Shown in pieces: positions 44,986 through 53,587 of a stretch of 64,000 bases of DNA. The stretch's first letter is position 1. The number at the start of each line of letters is the position of its first letter. The stretch lies in contig NZ_JAKUKE010000001.1 of assembly GCF_024197615.1 (NCBI RefSeq), positions 1,592,773 to 1,656,772 of the forward strand. Reading direction: 5' to 3'. Under the pieces are notes generated by a model that worked only from the letters and a program-made list of their open reading frames with translations, was not told the DNA's origin and made no database searches. A program made the position numbers and the translations under genes. Origin of the DNA: Desulfuromonas sp. KJ2020 (GTDB lineage: Bacteria > Desulfobacterota > Desulfuromonadia > Desulfuromonadales > SZUA-540).

Positions 44986-45208
44986 TTGCCACACTCAGTG
45001 TGGCAAATGGTGGTAGATTTTACCTAGTGTGGCAAATGGCTGCTCCTAACAGGGAAGGACAAAACCGTTTTCCATCAGTTTGCCAAATTAAGTGTGGCAA
45101 ACACTATGGTCATTGCCACACTAGGGGCCAAGGTTTCGCACTTTCAGAACCCTCCCTAGTGTGGCAAACGACATGTCATTTGCCAAACAGATAATAAGTG
45201 TGGAAAAG
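44986..45208. repeat. Repeat array A: GTGTGGCAA / TTGCCACAC inverted repeats
   Basis: Six exact GTGTGGCAA cores (three as pairs with TTGCCACAC) and three variants in 223 bp. It opens with a perfect 9-bp inverted repeat around TCA (44986-45006) and ends with CATTTGCCAAACAGATAATAAGTGTGGAAAAG. Array B at 46711-47060 has the same order of elements. Confidence 0.8.
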
Positions 45209-45329
45209 AAGCAGATGGAGGGCGGGAAAAAACATGGAAATCAATCGGGGGATTTTCGATTCATATGACTATATTTCTCGGTATTGCTGCAGACGGCTTT
45301 TTACGGGTGTGTAAGGGATTTTGGTTTGG

Positions 45330-45611
45330 ATGAACCCATCTCCTCAAACAGAACCAGTGCATCCGATGATTGATCAAAGCGGAACATCCCCACACCGTTT
45401 CTCCCGCCCGCTTGTTGCCGCGGCCATCGCCTCTTCTGTCATCGCACTGGCGCACACCATGGGCCTGAAGGTTGTTGGTGAAGGCATTGAGATGGAGGAA
45501 CAACACCAGTTTCTGAAAGAGAAGGGCTGTGATATGGGGCAAGGATACCTGTTCAGTCGCCCCCTGCCAGCCGAGGAAGTTGTTTTGGCCATTCACCCAA
45601 TGGAAAGATAG
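45330..45611 (+). pseudogene. EAL-domain phosphodiesterase, C-terminal fragment
   Basis: The translation VAAAIASSVIALAHTMGLKVVGEGIEMEEQHQFL, CDMGQGYLFSRPLP is the last ~90 residues of an EAL domain (c-di-GMP phosphodiesterase). The catalytic EAL and metal-binding motifs are missing, and no larger frame exists upstream. Confidence 0.85.
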
Positions 45612-45862
45612 GGACGAGAGAAAAACGGCAGGGATCGTTGAATTGTAGGTTTGTCTTTCCTTTTTATTTGCCACGAAACTTAGGATGATCCGGATCAAAA
45701 AAATCAGGACTTTTTTCAGACGTAGGCCAGGTTTTTTTGAAGGGATTCCAGAGATGACGATCGGACTCTTGTTACGGCAATAATCTGTTCCCCATGTTTG
45801 CTGAAGCCAGATAAAGGCCGAAAATACACCTAGAATGATTTCGCTTTGGAAAGAGGCACAAA

Positions 45863-46195
45863 ATGGCCAAGTACGGATTCCGGTTCTTGTGGAGCGATGA
45901 AGACAGCGGATTTATAGTAACCTGTCCAGATTTCCCAGGGTTTTCTGCGTTCGGAGAGACGACCGAAAATGCTCTTGAAGAAGCAAACATCGCACTTGAT
46001 CTTCTCGTTGAGTCTCTTCGGACCGCAGGAACGGCCCTCCCCGAGCCCACAAAGGCTGCCGATTATAGTGGCCAGGTGCGACTTAGAATGCCCAAAAGCC
46101 TGCACCGCTCTTTGGTTCAAAGAGCTGAAATGGAAGGCGTGTCTCTAAATACCTGGTTGATTACTCTTCTCTCCGAACGTAATGCGGCTAGATGA
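45863..46195 (+). CDS. hicB: Orphan HicB-family antitoxin
   Basis: A 110-residue protein with an N-terminal HicB partial RNase H fold (FRFLWSDEDSGFIVTCPDFPGFSAFGET) and a C-terminal ribbon-helix-helix (VRLRMPKSLHRSLVQRAEMEGVSLNTWL). HicB normally neutralises HicA, a small RNA-binding toxin. No hicA reading frame is found on either side. A weak purine-rich site precedes the ATG. Confidence 0.85.
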   Translation: MAKYGFRFLWSDEDSGFIVTCPDFPGFSAFGETTENALEEANIALDLLVESLRTAGTALPEPTKAADYSGQVRLRMPKSLHRSLVQRAEMEGVSLNTWLITLLSERNAAR

Positions 46196-46710
46196 AATAG
46201 AAGCCTTGAGAAAATAATGGGTATTGGTCTATGTAGGGTTTGACGATTTTTTACTGTCTGCGGTGAGACGTCAACCCGCCTTGACAATCGCTGATGATTG
46301 ATATAGTTCTGTCCTGTAGGCTCGGATTGGCTCCCTCCTGAACTTTGTTGGTCAGTGCAAACCGCCGAGTATTTACCCAGAAAAGCCCGGATCTCCGGGC
46401 TTTTCTGTTTGTGAGCACCTTACCCTCCTTTTCCTCAAAACCGCTCTGGAAAAAGAGTCTTTTTGAGTCCCCGAACCAGCAATTTCACTCCTCTTCGATC
46501 ACAGGAACATACTGGCCAGTCCTGAAAGGCTTTGGCTGTGCGCGCGAGGCATTGCGCGTAGCGCCTTGACTGGTGCACTAAATAACCAAAGTCCCTGCCA
46601 AAATAATGGGGACTTTGTCAGCGGCCTGGGGGACTTAACAGGCCTTTCCCTTAATATTTCGATAAACAAGGGGTGATATGATGATTTCAGGAAGATGGAA
46701 AAAGGAAAGG
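46196..46710. other. Intergenic remnant region
   Basis: No supported gene. Contains a strong hairpin terminator at 46379-46406 (AGAAAAGCCCGG / CCGGGCTTTTCT). Confidence 0.6.
46379..46406. terminator. Hairpin terminator
   Basis: A perfect 12-bp stem with a 4-nt loop, T-rich on the plus side. It is ~180 bp after hicB. Confidence 0.75.
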
Positions 46711-47060
46711 TTGCCACAGTAAATGTGGCAAACAAGTGCCAATTTTCCATACTGTGGCAAACAGGCAGCAACGCCAGTCTGTAAGGGCAAAAAGTCCCCA
46801 AAAAAGCTATCTTGCCCAATCGTTCATAACGAAGGTCTTGCCACAGTAAATGTGGCAAACAGGTGCCGATTTTCCCTACTGTGGCAAAAAGATAGCCCTA
46901 GACAGGGAAGGAGTCCGCAGTTTGTTGCTACTTTTCCAAATATAATGTGGCAAACATGCTAGATTTTGCCACATTAGGCCAATTTTTCTGATATGCCAGA
47001 AACTTCCCTAATGTGGCAAACGGCATGTTATTTGCCAAAAAGATAATGAATGTGGAAAAG
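46711..47060. repeat. Repeat array B: ACTGTGGCAA/TTGCCACAGT and AATGTGGCAA/TTGCCACATT inverted repeats
   Basis: Nine exact TGTGGCAA cores in both orientations plus variants. The unit TTGCCACAGTAAATGTGGCAAACA..TGCC.ATTTTCC.TACTGTGGCAA occurs twice (46711 and 46838). The second unit onward aligns with array A through to the shared end CATGTTATTTGCCAAAAAGATAATGAATGTGGAAAAG. No ORF spans it. Confidence 0.8.
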
Positions 47061-47182
47061 GGCGAAAATGAGATACTTGGAAAAAACAGTTGAGGCATCA
47101 AACCAGTCCCTCCAAGTTTTGATTGAAAAAGCAGATGCCCTTTTGAGGTGAGTCGATACACCGAAGCGCTGGCGCACAATAG

Positions 47183-47215
47183 AAAAAGCCCGGAAGCAAG
47201 CTTCCGGGCTTTTTT
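47183..47215 (+). terminator. Hairpin terminator
   Basis: AAAAAGCCCGGAAG / CTTCCGGGCTTTTTT, strong GC stem with T run. Confidence 0.8.
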
Positions 47216-47435
47216 GAGGGGTAAAGCACCGGGATCGTCACTGATCTTCTGCCAGGATAGGATTTGTCCGGTGGATGCAGTATGTTTTTATACAAAAAAT
47301 GCTTTTTTGTCAAACTCAAATTGGTCACAAAAACACTTCGGCCACACAGACCAGATTGATCCGCCGCAATATGAGGTGATTGGAGTCGCCGTTAAGTCTA
47401 TAGGAACACTCGTCCGAAGAGCTCCGACTTTCCAG
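47216..47435. other. Intergenic stretch with no recognised feature
   Basis: 220 bp between two terminators; I see no gene or repeat in it. Confidence 0.5.
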
Positions 47436-47474
47436 TAAAAAAAAACCCGCAGATTCCGGTGGGATTCTGCGGGC
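47436..47474 (-). terminator. Terminator of the calcium-binding repeat lipoprotein gene
   Basis: On the minus strand CCCGCAGAATCCC / GGAATCTGCGGG is followed by nine T. Confidence 0.88.
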
Positions 47475-47498
47475 TTTGGCTTCGGGGCGCGGAGTGAA

Positions 47499-48833
47499 CT
47501 ACATCATCATCCCACCGCCGTGCATAGGCCAATCGATTGCTCCGTCCCTATATCCCTGGTGCCCGGACTCCATGGTGTAACCCCTGTCGTAGCGGTATCC
47601 GGTAAAGTCGTTGACCCCGTCTGCGTTGGTGTCGACGAAGGCATCGTTTATGCCATCATTGTTTGCATCAACCCAACCGAAACCCATGCAATAGGGGCGG
47701 CCGGTTTGGTCATCGATCCCGTCGCCGTTGTCGTCCTGATGGCGGCTACCGAATCCGTAGCGATAGGACATCTCTGCGTAGGGGCCTCCCGCATAGTCGT
47801 TAATGCCATCCCCGTTTGCATCCACAAAGCGGTCGTTAATACCGTCGCCATTCGCATCGACCCAGCCAAATCCGTGGGCATAGGACATGGGCAAGTCAGA
47901 CAGATCGCCGATGCCGTCACCGTTGGCGTCTCTGAAATAGTCATTTATCCCATCACCATCCAAGTCAACCCAGCCAGGAATCGGCATATAGGGCATCGCG
48001 ATCAGGTCGTTGTAGCCATTGCCGTTTGCATCGACGAAAAGGTCATTGATGCCATCCCCATTCTCGTCCTGATATCCGAAGGAGTGACGGAAGGGCATGC
48101 CTGTAAGGTCGCAAATGCCGTCGCCGTTAGCGTCTACGAAACGGTCATTGACGCCGTCGCCGTTGGTGTCCACGAAACCAAACCCGTGCCCGTAGGCCAT
48201 TTGGTTTAAGTCGTTTATACCGTCGCCGTCGGCGTCGCGGAACAGGTCGTTGATGCCATCGTCGTCTGCATCGACGAACCCTGCTTCCATCATGTAGGTA
48301 TACCCAGCGTACAGCCCTCCTCGATCACAGATGCCGTCGCCATCGGCGTCGATGAAGTTGTCGTTGATGCCGTCCCCGTTTTCATCGATAAAGCCGAAGT
48401 GGTAGCCGTTAAATCCGGTGTGCTCCACGAGAGCACCGTCTCGGATGGTTAGGGTGCCGAGATTCAGACCACGTCCTTCCAGCATTCGAAAAGGGATCTC
48501 CGTGACCTGTCCGGACATGTGGTGCAGATAGAGCGAATGATCCCCGTCGGCAATGCCCCTTACCTCAAAATACCCCTGAGGACCAAGGGGTATTTCCGTG
48601 GTGCTATCGTCGAGAGTGAGAGTAGGCTGCGTTTCGGAGACCACCGCCAGGGTTGCAACCTGGCCACTGTCCGTTGTACTCAGCGTGCCGATCACGGTCG
48701 ACGCCGGGGCCGGTTGCTCAGCCGGCGCTGGGTCGCTGCTGCCGGATCCTCCGCAGCCGGTGACAAGGAGAGCCATGCCGGCACTCACTAACCAGAACTG
48801 AATTCTCTTTAGAAAAACGGTTTTTGCTTGCAT
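47499..48833 (-). CDS. Lipoprotein with calcium-binding-type (DxNGDGxND) repeats
   Basis: A 444-residue exported protein. It has a signal peptide ending in the lipobox LLVTGC (Cys ~27), a Ser/Pro/Ala linker, a small beta-domain (residues ~45-140), then about eight ~32-residue repeats of the form GFVDANGDGINDRFVDANGDGINDL (residues ~145-420). Each repeat holds two D-x-[DN]-x-D-G loops like thrombospondin type-3 or dockerin calcium sites. The tail is rich in His, Met and Tyr (MHGGGMMM), which may bind metals. Probably a calcium-stabilised surface lipoprotein; function unknown. Confidence 0.85.
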   Translation of the reverse strand: MQAKTVFLKRIQFWLVSAGMALLVTGCGGSGSSDPAPAEQPAPASTVIGTLSTTDSGQVATLAVVSETQPTLTLDDSTTEIPLGPQGYFEVRGIADGDHSLYLHHMSGQVTEIPFRMLEGRGLNLGTLTIRDGALVEHTGFNGYHFGFIDENGDGINDNFIDADGDGICDRGGLYAGYTYMMEAGFVDADDDGINDLFRDADGDGINDLNQMAYGHGFGFVDTNGDGVNDRFVDANGDGICDLTGMPFRHSFGYQDENGDGINDLFVDANGNGYNDLIAMPYMPIPGWVDLDGDGINDYFRDANGDGIGDLSDLPMSYAHGFGWVDANGDGINDRFVDANGDGINDYAGGPYAEMSYRYGFGSRHQDDNGDGIDDQTGRPYCMGFGWVDANNDGINDAFVDTNADGVNDFTGYRYDRGYTMESGHQGYRDGAIDWPMHGGGMMM

Positions 48834-49192
48834 TGATTACTCCTGGGAAAGAAAGTTTCTCATTAGACGAAGGCGGAGCGAAGAGGTTTACCCTGAAAGG
48901 GTATTTTTCCGAAGTGTTGTAAGTGTCAGTTTTTCTATAGCAAAACGGGGTCGGACCTGTTTTCCTGATGAGCCTGAATGCTCTGAACCAAAGAAATCTG
49001 AACCCATATGTCGCTGCATTGTCTAAGCTTGACCAGTCCCTACGGACTATCTTGCTCCCGTGATGGTTCACGACTGGTGGGGAAGGCTGGCGCGGTCTTT
49101 GGCTGCGATGGAAGGGAGTGGCCACAGTAAGGGCAGAAGGCCCATTTCATGGAACATCCTGCAAATACGCACGTTTTGGTTTTTTTTCTGTG
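48834..49192. other. Intergenic region upstream of the lipoprotein
   Basis: 359 bp, no supported gene. It should contain the lipoprotein promoter (minus strand). Confidence 0.5.
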
Positions 49193-49360
49193 CTAGGACT
49201 TGTCTAAACGCTTTTTCTCGACAGTGACTCCGTAATCTTCCCGAAGGACATGGATAATCGCGTCAAAAAGTTCGGCCTTCTCCCGAGCCGCCCTAATCTG
49301 CACCTCAAGTGCCTTTGTCCCCTTATCAGGGTTTTCTATGGAATCTTTGTCATCAGACAT
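49193..49360 (-). pseudogene. Transposase OrfA-like C-terminal fragment
   Basis: A 55-codon frame (MSDDKDSIENP...AREKAELFDAIIHVLREDYGVTVEKKRLDKS) whose residues continue upstream without a start (HCQRKRLSDLKM). The AREKAELFDAxI pattern resembles the end of IS3-type OrfA proteins. No OrfB or IS ends are seen, so this is a remnant. Confidence 0.5.
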
Positions 49361-49539
49361 CTGAGTCATCTTGAGATCGGATAAGCGTTTCCGTTGACAG
49401 TGGAACTTCCCATGCTTTCGTAGTCAGGCCAGGATGGTGGAGCGCCCTTGAATGCCACAGTGACTATGGCTTTTTGCAGCTCATTTGACCTTTTTCTTCT
49501 GGAGAAAAGGGGCAACGCATTTCAGAATGAGTCATTGGC
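49361..49539. other. Intergenic stretch with no recognised feature
   Basis: Nothing convincing is coded here. Confidence 0.4.
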
Positions 49540-49856
49540 AAAAAAAGGCACTTTAAGGTCTTACCCAGGACCACGCCTCAATGGAGGCACACTGTACCCT
49601 TGTCTTAAACACATTCCGTGCCATGAATCTGCCATGGGGCAAGCGTATGAAAATAAACGGAAAAAAGTTTCTGCGCGAAACGGCCAGCAACCGATGTGCG
49701 GAATATTCTCTCCCAGATGAAGAATATTCCGCGATTCATGTCAAGGCAGGGCGGCAAGCATAGAGCGAAGCCTGGATATCATGGCCAACTCCTGATCAGA
49801 GGAAGCCGGCTGTCATTCAACCTCTGTGCATTCCGTCCGATTGTTTATTCCCGAAC
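49540..49856 (+). repeat. Long direct repeat, copy 1 (flanks the redox module)
   Basis: Aligns over its length, with indels, to 52815-53073. Shared blocks: AAAAAAAGGCACTTTAA at the start, TTCCGTGCCATGAATC, AACTCCTGATCAG and a TTTATTCCCxAAC end. The last block corresponds to the 3' end of the PCYCGC-type gene in copy 2, so copy 1 may be the relic of a duplicated gene end. Confidence 0.65.
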
Positions 49857-50284
49857 TTCATTCGTGGCTTTGAGTCTGGTGCGCTTGGAAATCGACACGA
49901 CTTTTTTGCGGCCAGAATGCAATATCTGTCCGTCTTTTTGCGCCTCTAGCTAAAACCCTCCAGAAAGCCTGTAAACCGAGACCCCAGCTCTTCCCGTCTT
50001 TTAGTCCTCGATATTTTAAAATAATTGATTCCAAAAACACTAAGCGTGCGAACGCCTGCAAGTTCTCCCATTCAATATCCCATCGCGAAAATCGAAGCAC
50101 TCATCCCCTCACTTTGCCCGATAAAGCACACCAAAATGTGCGTAAATAAAATTAGCAGACATGTTTAAACTACTGCTTAAAAGTGATGTATAGAAGAATT
50201 TATTATTGACTTAAATGGTAGGGTTAGAATATGGTTGCAAGCACGTTTCGAGGGCAGACAAACCATTTTCGACGGAGGTGTATT
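49857..50284. other. Intergenic region before the rhodanese gene
   Basis: 428 bp, AT-rich towards the end; presumably carries the promoter of the rhodanese operon. No gene supported. Confidence 0.5.
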
Positions 50285-51190
50285 GTGCGGAAGATTGTGT
50301 TGGTATTTTTGTTGGGGGGCCTTGGGCTCATCTTCTCAGCCTCTTCGGCCTTTGCCGAGCTGGGTGATTTTTTCGTGACAACCGATTGGCTGGCCAAGCG
50401 CCGGCACCAGGTCAAAATTGTCGATGTACGTGTGACCCCTATGTATCTTCTCGGTCACATTGACGGGGCGCTCAGTATTCCGAAACAGCAATTTCTGTCC
50501 ACCCGGGGCGGGGTCAAAAGCCTGGTTCCAACAGTATCGGAGTTCGCGTCCCTAATGGATCGCTATGGCATTACACCGGATACGACCGTGGTCGCCTATG
50601 CCGAGGATGACAACCCGTACGCCGCACGATTTATCTGGACTCTCCGATACCACGGACACGAACGGGCCTATGTCCTGGATGGTGGTTTTAACAAGTGGGC
50701 CAAGGAAAACGGCCCCACAGCGTTTCTCCCCACGAAGGTGGTGTCGACGGCAGGCTATCATTGCCAGCCAGGCAGAGATATCCGGGCAGAGACAGACTAT
50801 ATTCTGACCCGTCTGGGAAATCCTGGGGTGATGGTTTGGGATACGCGAAGCTACAAGGAATTCGATGGATCCGATATTCGGGCCGAGCGCGGCGGACACA
50901 TTCCCGGTGCTGTTCATCTGGATTGGACGAACCTGCAGAAGGAGGTCGACGGTGTCCGTGTACTTAAGAGCGAGGAGGAGATTCGGGCCTTGCTCACGGC
51001 GGTCGGAATCACGCCTGAGCAGGACATCGTGGCCCATTGCCAAACCGGGATCCGTTCTTCCTATGCGACCCTGGTTCTGTTGGGACTCGGGTACCGCGTC
51101 GAAAATTACGACGGTTCCTGGATTGAATGGGCCAACAACAAGGCACTGCCCGTCAACAGGACCATTCGAACCGCCTCGCGAAGCCATTAA
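50285..51190 (+). CDS. Exported sulfurtransferase with two rhodanese domains
   Basis: A 301-residue protein starting from GTG (CGGAGGTG upstream). It has a signal peptide (KIVLVFLLGGLGLIFSASSAFA), an inactive N-terminal rhodanese domain (VKIVDVRVTPMYLLGHIDGA, no cysteine loop) and an active-type C-terminal domain with HCQTGIRSS carrying the persulfide cysteine. It would transfer sulfane sulfur in the periplasm. First of a three-gene plus-strand group with the AhpD-like selenoprotein and TVP38 genes. Confidence 0.9.
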   Translation: MRKIVLVFLLGGLGLIFSASSAFAELGDFFVTTDWLAKRRHQVKIVDVRVTPMYLLGHIDGALSIPKQQFLSTRGGVKSLVPTVSEFASLMDRYGITPDTTVVAYAEDDNPYAARFIWTLRYHGHERAYVLDGGFNKWAKENGPTAFLPTKVVSTAGYHCQPGRDIRAETDYILTRLGNPGVMVWDTRSYKEFDGSDIRAERGGHIPGAVHLDWTNLQKEVDGVRVLKSEEEIRALLTAVGITPEQDIVAHCQTGIRSSYATLVLLGLGYRVENYDGSWIEWANNKALPVNRTIRTASRSH

Positions 51191-51246
51191 ACCGCGCCAT
51201 TGGGGGGCGTTAAGAAAACAAGTCAATAAATAGGAGGAAAAAAACT

Positions 51247-51795
51247 ATGCGTATTGCTGGAATTGAGAAATCCAAAGGTCCTGTCTGGTTGCGGGTTCTG
51301 TTCAAGATTATGGGATCGCGCTCTGGCGGAGTACCAACCCCTCTGTGGGTGTATGGCTGGAAACCAAGCATTCTAAAATCGTTCCTTGGCTTGGGCCGTT
51401 CGGTCCGCACCCCGGGTGAACTGCCCGAGAGATTGAAGAGGCTTGCCATGTATTGGACGGCACGGCAGGTCGAGTGCGCGTTCTGAATTGATCTGACGAA
51501 TCGTCTCGCCCGTGAGGCGGGAATAACCCACGAAGAAATTGCTGCTCTTGCCAATTACTGCAGCAGCGACATGTTCACCGACCTGGAGAAAAATGTCCTG
51601 GCCTATGCCGAGGCTGTCACGGCCACGCCTTCACGTGTTACGGACGAACTTTTTGAAAAGCTCTCTACGCAATTAAATGAAGTACAGATGGTGGAATTGA
51701 CGGCAGCCATCGCCCTGGAGAATTTTAGTGCCCGCTTCAATCGCGCCTTTGGCATCGAGCCGGGAAAGTCAGTTTCGTTGAATAACGGGAAATAG
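51247..51795 (+). CDS. Predicted selenoprotein: AhpD-like (carboxymuconolactone decarboxylase family) with CxxU motif
   Basis: Read through one in-frame TGA (51484-51486, codon 80) this is a 182-residue CMD/AhpD-like protein. The sequence around it is VECAF-U-IDLTNRLAREAGI; homologues have a redox CxxC here (e.g. CEFCID), so TGA replaces exactly the second cysteine, giving CxxU. Family sequence continues without a break after the TGA (EEIAAL, DLEKNVLAYAEAVT, VELTAAIALENFSARFNRAFGI). A hairpin with a GT-containing loop lies 17 nt after the TGA. AGGAGG precedes the ATG. CxxU AhpD-like selenoproteins are a known class. It is predicted to reduce peroxides or disulfides. Alternative: a pseudogene with a nonsense mutation. 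Confidence 0.85.
51504..51522 (+). promoter_or_regulatory. SECIS-like hairpin for TGA recoding in the AhpD-like gene
   Basis: TCTCGCC / GGCGGGA pair over 7 bp (one G-U) around the loop CGTGA. The loop begins 25 nt after the TGA and holds the G-T dinucleotide expected of a bacterial SECIS. Confidence 0.65.
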
Positions 51796-51833
51796 GCGCA
51801 AATCCGTTCCACATTAAAATGTCTGGAGACCCC

Positions 51834-52532
51834 ATGGAGAAAAAGAAAATCCTTTTGGTCCTGATTTTGGCAGGACTTGTGGCTTTGTTTATCGGCCTTG
51901 ACCTGAATCGCTTCCTGTCGCTGGAAGGTATTAAAACGCACCGGGATGCTTTGGAGGCCTTTTATGCCAGGAATCGGCTGATCACTCCGATTGCTTTTAT
52001 CCTGGTCTACATCATTCAGACAGCGCTTTCCCTTCCAGGGGCTTTGCTGCTCTCCCTGGCTGCAGGGGCTCTATTCGGGGTCTTCCAGGGGACGCTTTTT
52101 GCTGTAACTGGAGCCACCCTGGGAGCGACCTGTGCGTTTCTGGTGTCTCGTTACCTTTTGAGTGGATGGGCGCAGAAAAGGGTCGGGTCAAAATGGGATA
52201 CGCTGAATGTAGCCCTTGAAAGGGATGGACTAAACTATCTGCTGTTCCTGAGATTTGTTCCCATTTTCCCCTTTTTTCTCATCAACCTCGTAGCGGCGTT
52301 AACAAGACTGCCCCTTCGCACGTTCTTCCTGGGAACCTTCGTGGGCATTCTTCCGGGAGCTTTTGTCTATGTCAACGCGGGAGCGAGTCTTGCTTCCATT
52401 GAGTCGATGGCTGGAATCGTCTCGCCAAGAGTCCTTGGTTCCTTTGTGCTGTTGGGGGGCTTTTCCCTGGTGCCAATTCTTAGTCATAAGTGGCATTGGG
52501 CAAGAAAGAGCGAAAAGCAATCCGAAGCTTAG
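51834..52532 (+). CDS. TVP38/TMEM64 (DedA-like) family membrane protein
   Basis: A 232-residue protein with about five membrane segments and the VTT-domain core FILVYIIQTALSLPGALLLSLAAGALFG, GATLGATCAFLVSRYL, FLRFVPIFPFFLINLVAAL. Such proteins are flippase- or transporter-like. The genes often sit beside redox or mercury/selenium-handling genes. The ATG at 51834 has GGAG 10 bp upstream; 51819 is an alternative. Confidence 0.88.
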   Translation: MEKKKILLVLILAGLVALFIGLDLNRFLSLEGIKTHRDALEAFYARNRLITPIAFILVYIIQTALSLPGALLLSLAAGALFGVFQGTLFAVTGATLGATCAFLVSRYLLSGWAQKRVGSKWDTLNVALERDGLNYLLFLRFVPIFPFFLINLVAALTRLPLRTFFLGTFVGILPGAFVYVNAGASLASIESMAGIVSPRVLGSFVLLGGFSLVPILSHKWHWARKSEKQSEA

Positions 52533-52814
52533 GTCGCGACAAATTGCCAAAGGGAGAGTACTGATGCCTTGCTTGCGCCATATCAAAAAGGCTGGTAGGC
52601 CTGGCCGGGCAATCAGCACCATGTAGATGGCCTGCTGTTGATACTAAAAGGCTAGAACGCCATGTGCCATCATAGATTGACCTCGTTGGGGATCGCTTGT
52701 CGGGGAACAACCGCATTCTATCGTCCAGGCTGGTCTGGGCCGACGAGGCTTGTCTATCTTATGGCTGGTGGATCAGGAGCCTTGGCGTGTTACAGGAAAG
52801 ATTACGGGTTCTTG
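52533..52814. other. Intergenic stretch after the TVP38 gene
   Basis: No gene seen; leads into the second long repeat copy. Confidence 0.5.
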
Positions 52815-53073
52815 AAAAAAAGCACTTTAACGTTTTGCCCTGAACCGGATTTCATTTGAGGCACGGAACGTATCATGGTCTTAGATACGTTCCGTGCCAT
52901 GAATCGGACGTCTGAAAGAACGAGAAAAACAGGTTCTGAGAGAAACGGCGATCCATGTCAGCGTCAGACTGACTGCATGGAGCGATGCCTAGATCCCATG
53001 ACTAACTCCTGATCAGGAAAAGCAGGTTGGCACTCTTCCTCCGTGCGTTCTGCCCAATTATTTATTCCCAAAC
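52815..53073 (+). repeat. Long direct repeat, copy 2, with a perfect 15-bp hairpin
   Basis: Diverged copy of 49540-49856. It contains GGCACGGAACGTATC / GATACGTTCCGTGCC (52860-52898, 9-nt loop); the same position in copy 1 keeps only the outer bases. Its end overlaps the 3' end of the PCYCGC-type gene. Confidence 0.65.
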
Positions 53074-53567
53074 TGTTCAATCAGCTTGGCGAATTTTTTC
53101 TCAAACCCGAGGGTCATTCTTTCTGCTGAAAAACCCGCCTCTTGCCACAAAAGGGCCATCATGGCCTGGCCGTAACAGATGTTGCAGTCGGAACCGTGAT
53201 CGTCAAATCCTTTTTTGAGTTTCCCCTTCTTGAGAAAGCACCAACTCAGATCGGCATGGCCCATGGTGTCGCAGAAGCAGTAGCACTTGAATTTCTTAAG
53301 AAGTTCTGGCTCCTTTACCGCAATCATGTAGCCTGCCTCCACCGAATCGCTGGTAAAAACATACTGGGGGAATTTAACAGCATCCCAGTCTTCATCAGGG
53401 TATTTGCTGTCAAGAAGCGCCAGGGATTCCTGGGTCAAGTCGGCCATGCCGAGATTGAGTATGCGGTTGAATTCCTGGTCATCGCCGGCAAATACATGGC
53501 CCGCGGCCAACAAGAAGACCAAAACAGTAGCCATGATCGAAGTCAGACGAAAAATGTTCGTTTTCAT
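53058..53567 (-). CDS. Exported PCYCGC-motif-type cysteine-rich protein
   Basis: A 169-residue protein with a signal peptide (residues 1-24, cleaved near VFA-GDD). It has a cysteine cluster KCYCFCDTMGHADLSWCFLKKG and later DHGSDCNICYGQAMM, resembling proteins with the PCYCGC motif. Such proteins have conserved metal- or cofactor-binding cysteines of unknown role. GGAGG 5 bp before 53567 decides the start. It is last in the minus-strand bc-complex operon. Confidence 0.75.
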   Translation of the reverse strand: MKTNIFRLTSIMATVLVFLLAAGHVFAGDDQEFNRILNLGMADLTQESLALLDSKYPDEDWDAVKFPQYVFTSDSVEAGYMIAVKEPELLKKFKCYCFCDTMGHADLSWCFLKKGKLKKGFDDHGSDCNICYGQAMMALLWQEAGFSAERMTLGFEKKFAKLIEQFGNK

Positions 53568-53587
53568 AAAAACCTCCATTCAGTTCG

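Noticed and set aside
46711-47060. CRISPR array or attC-type integron cassettes
   Set aside because: Repeat cores are only 8-10 bp, in mixed orientation, with no regular spacer and no cas or integrase gene nearby.
51247-51795. Two separate short genes or a nonsense pseudogene
   Set aside because: The two frames are in phase, the single TGA sits on the redox cysteine and a SECIS-like hairpin follows.
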